The notes below the pieces were generated by a model. The model saw only the letters and a program-made list of their open reading frames with translations. It did not search any database and had not been told where the DNA came from. Position numbers and translations under genes: made by a program. Shown here piece after piece: positions 63,086 to 64,000 of a stretch of DNA of 64,000 bases (position 1 is the stretch's first letter; each line of letters starts with the position of its first letter). This DNA comes from Microbacterium sp. MYb62 (GTDB lineage Bacteria; Actinomycetota; Actinomycetes; Actinomycetales; Microbacteriaceae). The stretch covers positions 1 through 64,000 of the forward strand of contig NZ_PCOY01000011.1 of the NCBI RefSeq assembly GCF_002979475.1. Reading direction: 5' to 3'.

Positions 63086-63955
63086 ATGCCCGCTCGCTCC
63101 GTCTTCGTCGCCGGTCCCGCCGCATGGAACACGATCGTCGTGCTCGACCACCTCCCCGACCCCGTGCCGCACATGCAGTTCGCACAGGAGACCTGGGAGA
63201 CGGTCGGCGGGACCAGCGCGGGCAAAGCGCTCAGCCTGACCGGTCTGGGCCGGGCGACGCAGCTCTACGCCCTGGCGGGGCAGGATGCCGACGGCGTTCG
63301 CATACGAGAGGCTCTGGAAGCCGCCGGGGTGCGTGTGCGCTGGGGCGAGGGGGCGACCGAGCGGCATCTGAACCTGATGACGCGCGAGGGCGGGCGCGTC
63401 TCGCTGTACCTGTCGACACCGCTGGCGACGTCGGGGGAGGGGGACGTCTGGCTGCGCGAGCGGATGGAGACGGCCGACGTCGTGGTGCTCGACCTCGCGG
63501 CGGAGCCCCGGCGACTGCTCCCGCTCGCTCAGGAGACCGGCACGCCGATCTGGGTCGACGTGCACGACTACGACGGGACGGCGGAGTTCCACCGGCCGTT
63601 CCTCGAGGTCGCGGACGCCGTGTTCTGCAACGCCGACCGGCTCGACGACCCGATCGCCTTCCTGCGATCGTGCGTCGCCGCCGGGTCGCGCCTGGCCGTG
63701 TGCACGCTGGGTGCCGACGGTGCGGTGGCGGTGGACGAGGACGGCGTCGAACACCGGGTTTCCGCCGTGCCGGCCGACGTCATCGACACGAACGGTGCGG
63801 GCGACGCGTTCCTCGCCGGGGTCCTCGATGCGCGTCTCGACGGGGCGGGGATCTCCGCCGCCCTCGAGGCGGGAGCACGGACGGCGGCGTCGGTGCTGCG
63901 CTCCCGGCACCTGCATCCGCTGCTGGACGGGGTCGTCGGGCTCGCCGCGGAGTGA
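63086..63955 (+). CDS. PfkB-family carbohydrate/nucleoside kinase
   Basis: A 289-residue kinase of the ribokinase/PfkB family. The N-terminal GGTSAGKALSLTGLG (about 41-55) is the first signature and DTNGAGDAFLAGVLD (about 233-247) the second, with the catalytic Asp. Substrates could be ribose, a nucleoside or another sugar; the salvage block upstream favours a nucleoside or ribose. The usual second Gly of the GG motif region is kept, so it is likely active. Confidence 0.85.
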   Translation: MPARSVFVAGPAAWNTIVVLDHLPDPVPHMQFAQETWETVGGTSAGKALSLTGLGRATQLYALAGQDADGVRIREALEAAGVRVRWGEGATERHLNLMTREGGRVSLYLSTPLATSGEGDVWLRERMETADVVVLDLAAEPRRLLPLAQETGTPIWVDVHDYDGTAEFHRPFLEVADAVFCNADRLDDPIAFLRSCVAAGSRLAVCTLGADGAVAVDEDGVEHRVSAVPADVIDTNGAGDAFLAGVLDARLDGAGISAALEAGARTAASVLRSRHLHPLLDGVVGLAAE

Positions 63956-63958
63956 GCT

Positions 63959-64000
63959 TCAGGGGGCGAGCGGTCCGAGGAATCCCTCGAGATCTCGGGT
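63959..64000 (-). CDS. 3' end of a leftward gene cut by the window
   Basis: Thirteen in-frame codons on the minus strand ending in TGA (63959-63961), reading TRDLEGFLGPLAP. They start beyond the window. Too short to identify; offered because the adjacent space is otherwise empty and the codons fit the local composition. Confidence 0.35.
   Translation of the reverse strand, partial: TRDLEGFLGPLAP

Overview
The window is high-GC DNA with dense genes, frequent GTG starts, overlapping stop/start codons, and many promoters that are only a TANNNT -10 box set 6-7 bases before the start codon. With the gene content (glmU-prs, rplY-pth, MtrB-like kinase, ABC-F, BMP nucleoside transporter with cdd/deoA/add) this points to an actinobacterium, most likely a Microbacterium-type member of the Microbacteriaceae. 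This is inferred from gene content, not from a marker gene. One tRNA (Gln, TTG) is present. I see no rRNA, insertion sequence, phage or CRISPR.

Layout. 1-12.6 kb: a 17-bp tandem repeat, two DUF202 membrane proteins, a HAD phosphatase, a DUF998-like membrane protein, a spermidine-synthase-fold protein, an ABC-F ATPase, a Na+/H+ antiporter, the methionine importer metQ-metN-metI, a pseudouridine synthase, a MarR regulator and a GNAT acetyltransferase. 12.7-15.3 kb: tRNA-Gln, glmU and prs. 15.3-18.3 kb: a compact flavin redox module of an FMN-binding lipoprotein, ApbE, and a fused NqrB-like membrane/ferredoxin-reductase-like protein. 18.5-20.8 kb: a two-component system.

20.9-30.9 kb: a sugar or sugar-acid catabolic island (esterase, enolase-superfamily dehydratase, IclR regulator, ABC importer without its own ATPase, SDR dehydrogenase, DapA-family aldolase, SMP-30 lactonase, KDPG aldolase). 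Together these could oxidise, lactonise, dehydrate and cleave a sugar. 30.9-41.2 kb: a 5'-truncated flavin oxidase, gnd, then a gluconate/idonate-type cluster (two hydroxyacid dehydrogenases, IclR, MHS transporter, SDR, FAH-family enzyme, Zn-dependent dehydrogenase, gluconokinase) that feeds 6-phosphogluconate to Gnd. Each island has its own IclR regulator and its own candidate repeated operator.

41.2-48.8 kb: a 41-residue membrane peptide, rplY-pth, a proline-rich membrane protein, trpS, an SRPBCC-DUF4166-DUF4166 operon, exonuclease III and a YihY/BrkB protein. 48.8-53.6 kb: sdhCDAB and, divergently, manC. 53.8-64 kb: a nucleoside uptake and salvage block (BMP lipoprotein, ATPase, two permeases, cytidine deaminase, thymidine phosphorylase, adenosine deaminase), then a deacetylase-like protein and a PfkB kinase. 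The glmU-prs and rplY-pth pairs, neighbours in many actinobacteria, are separated here by about 26 kb that holds the redox module and both catabolic islands.
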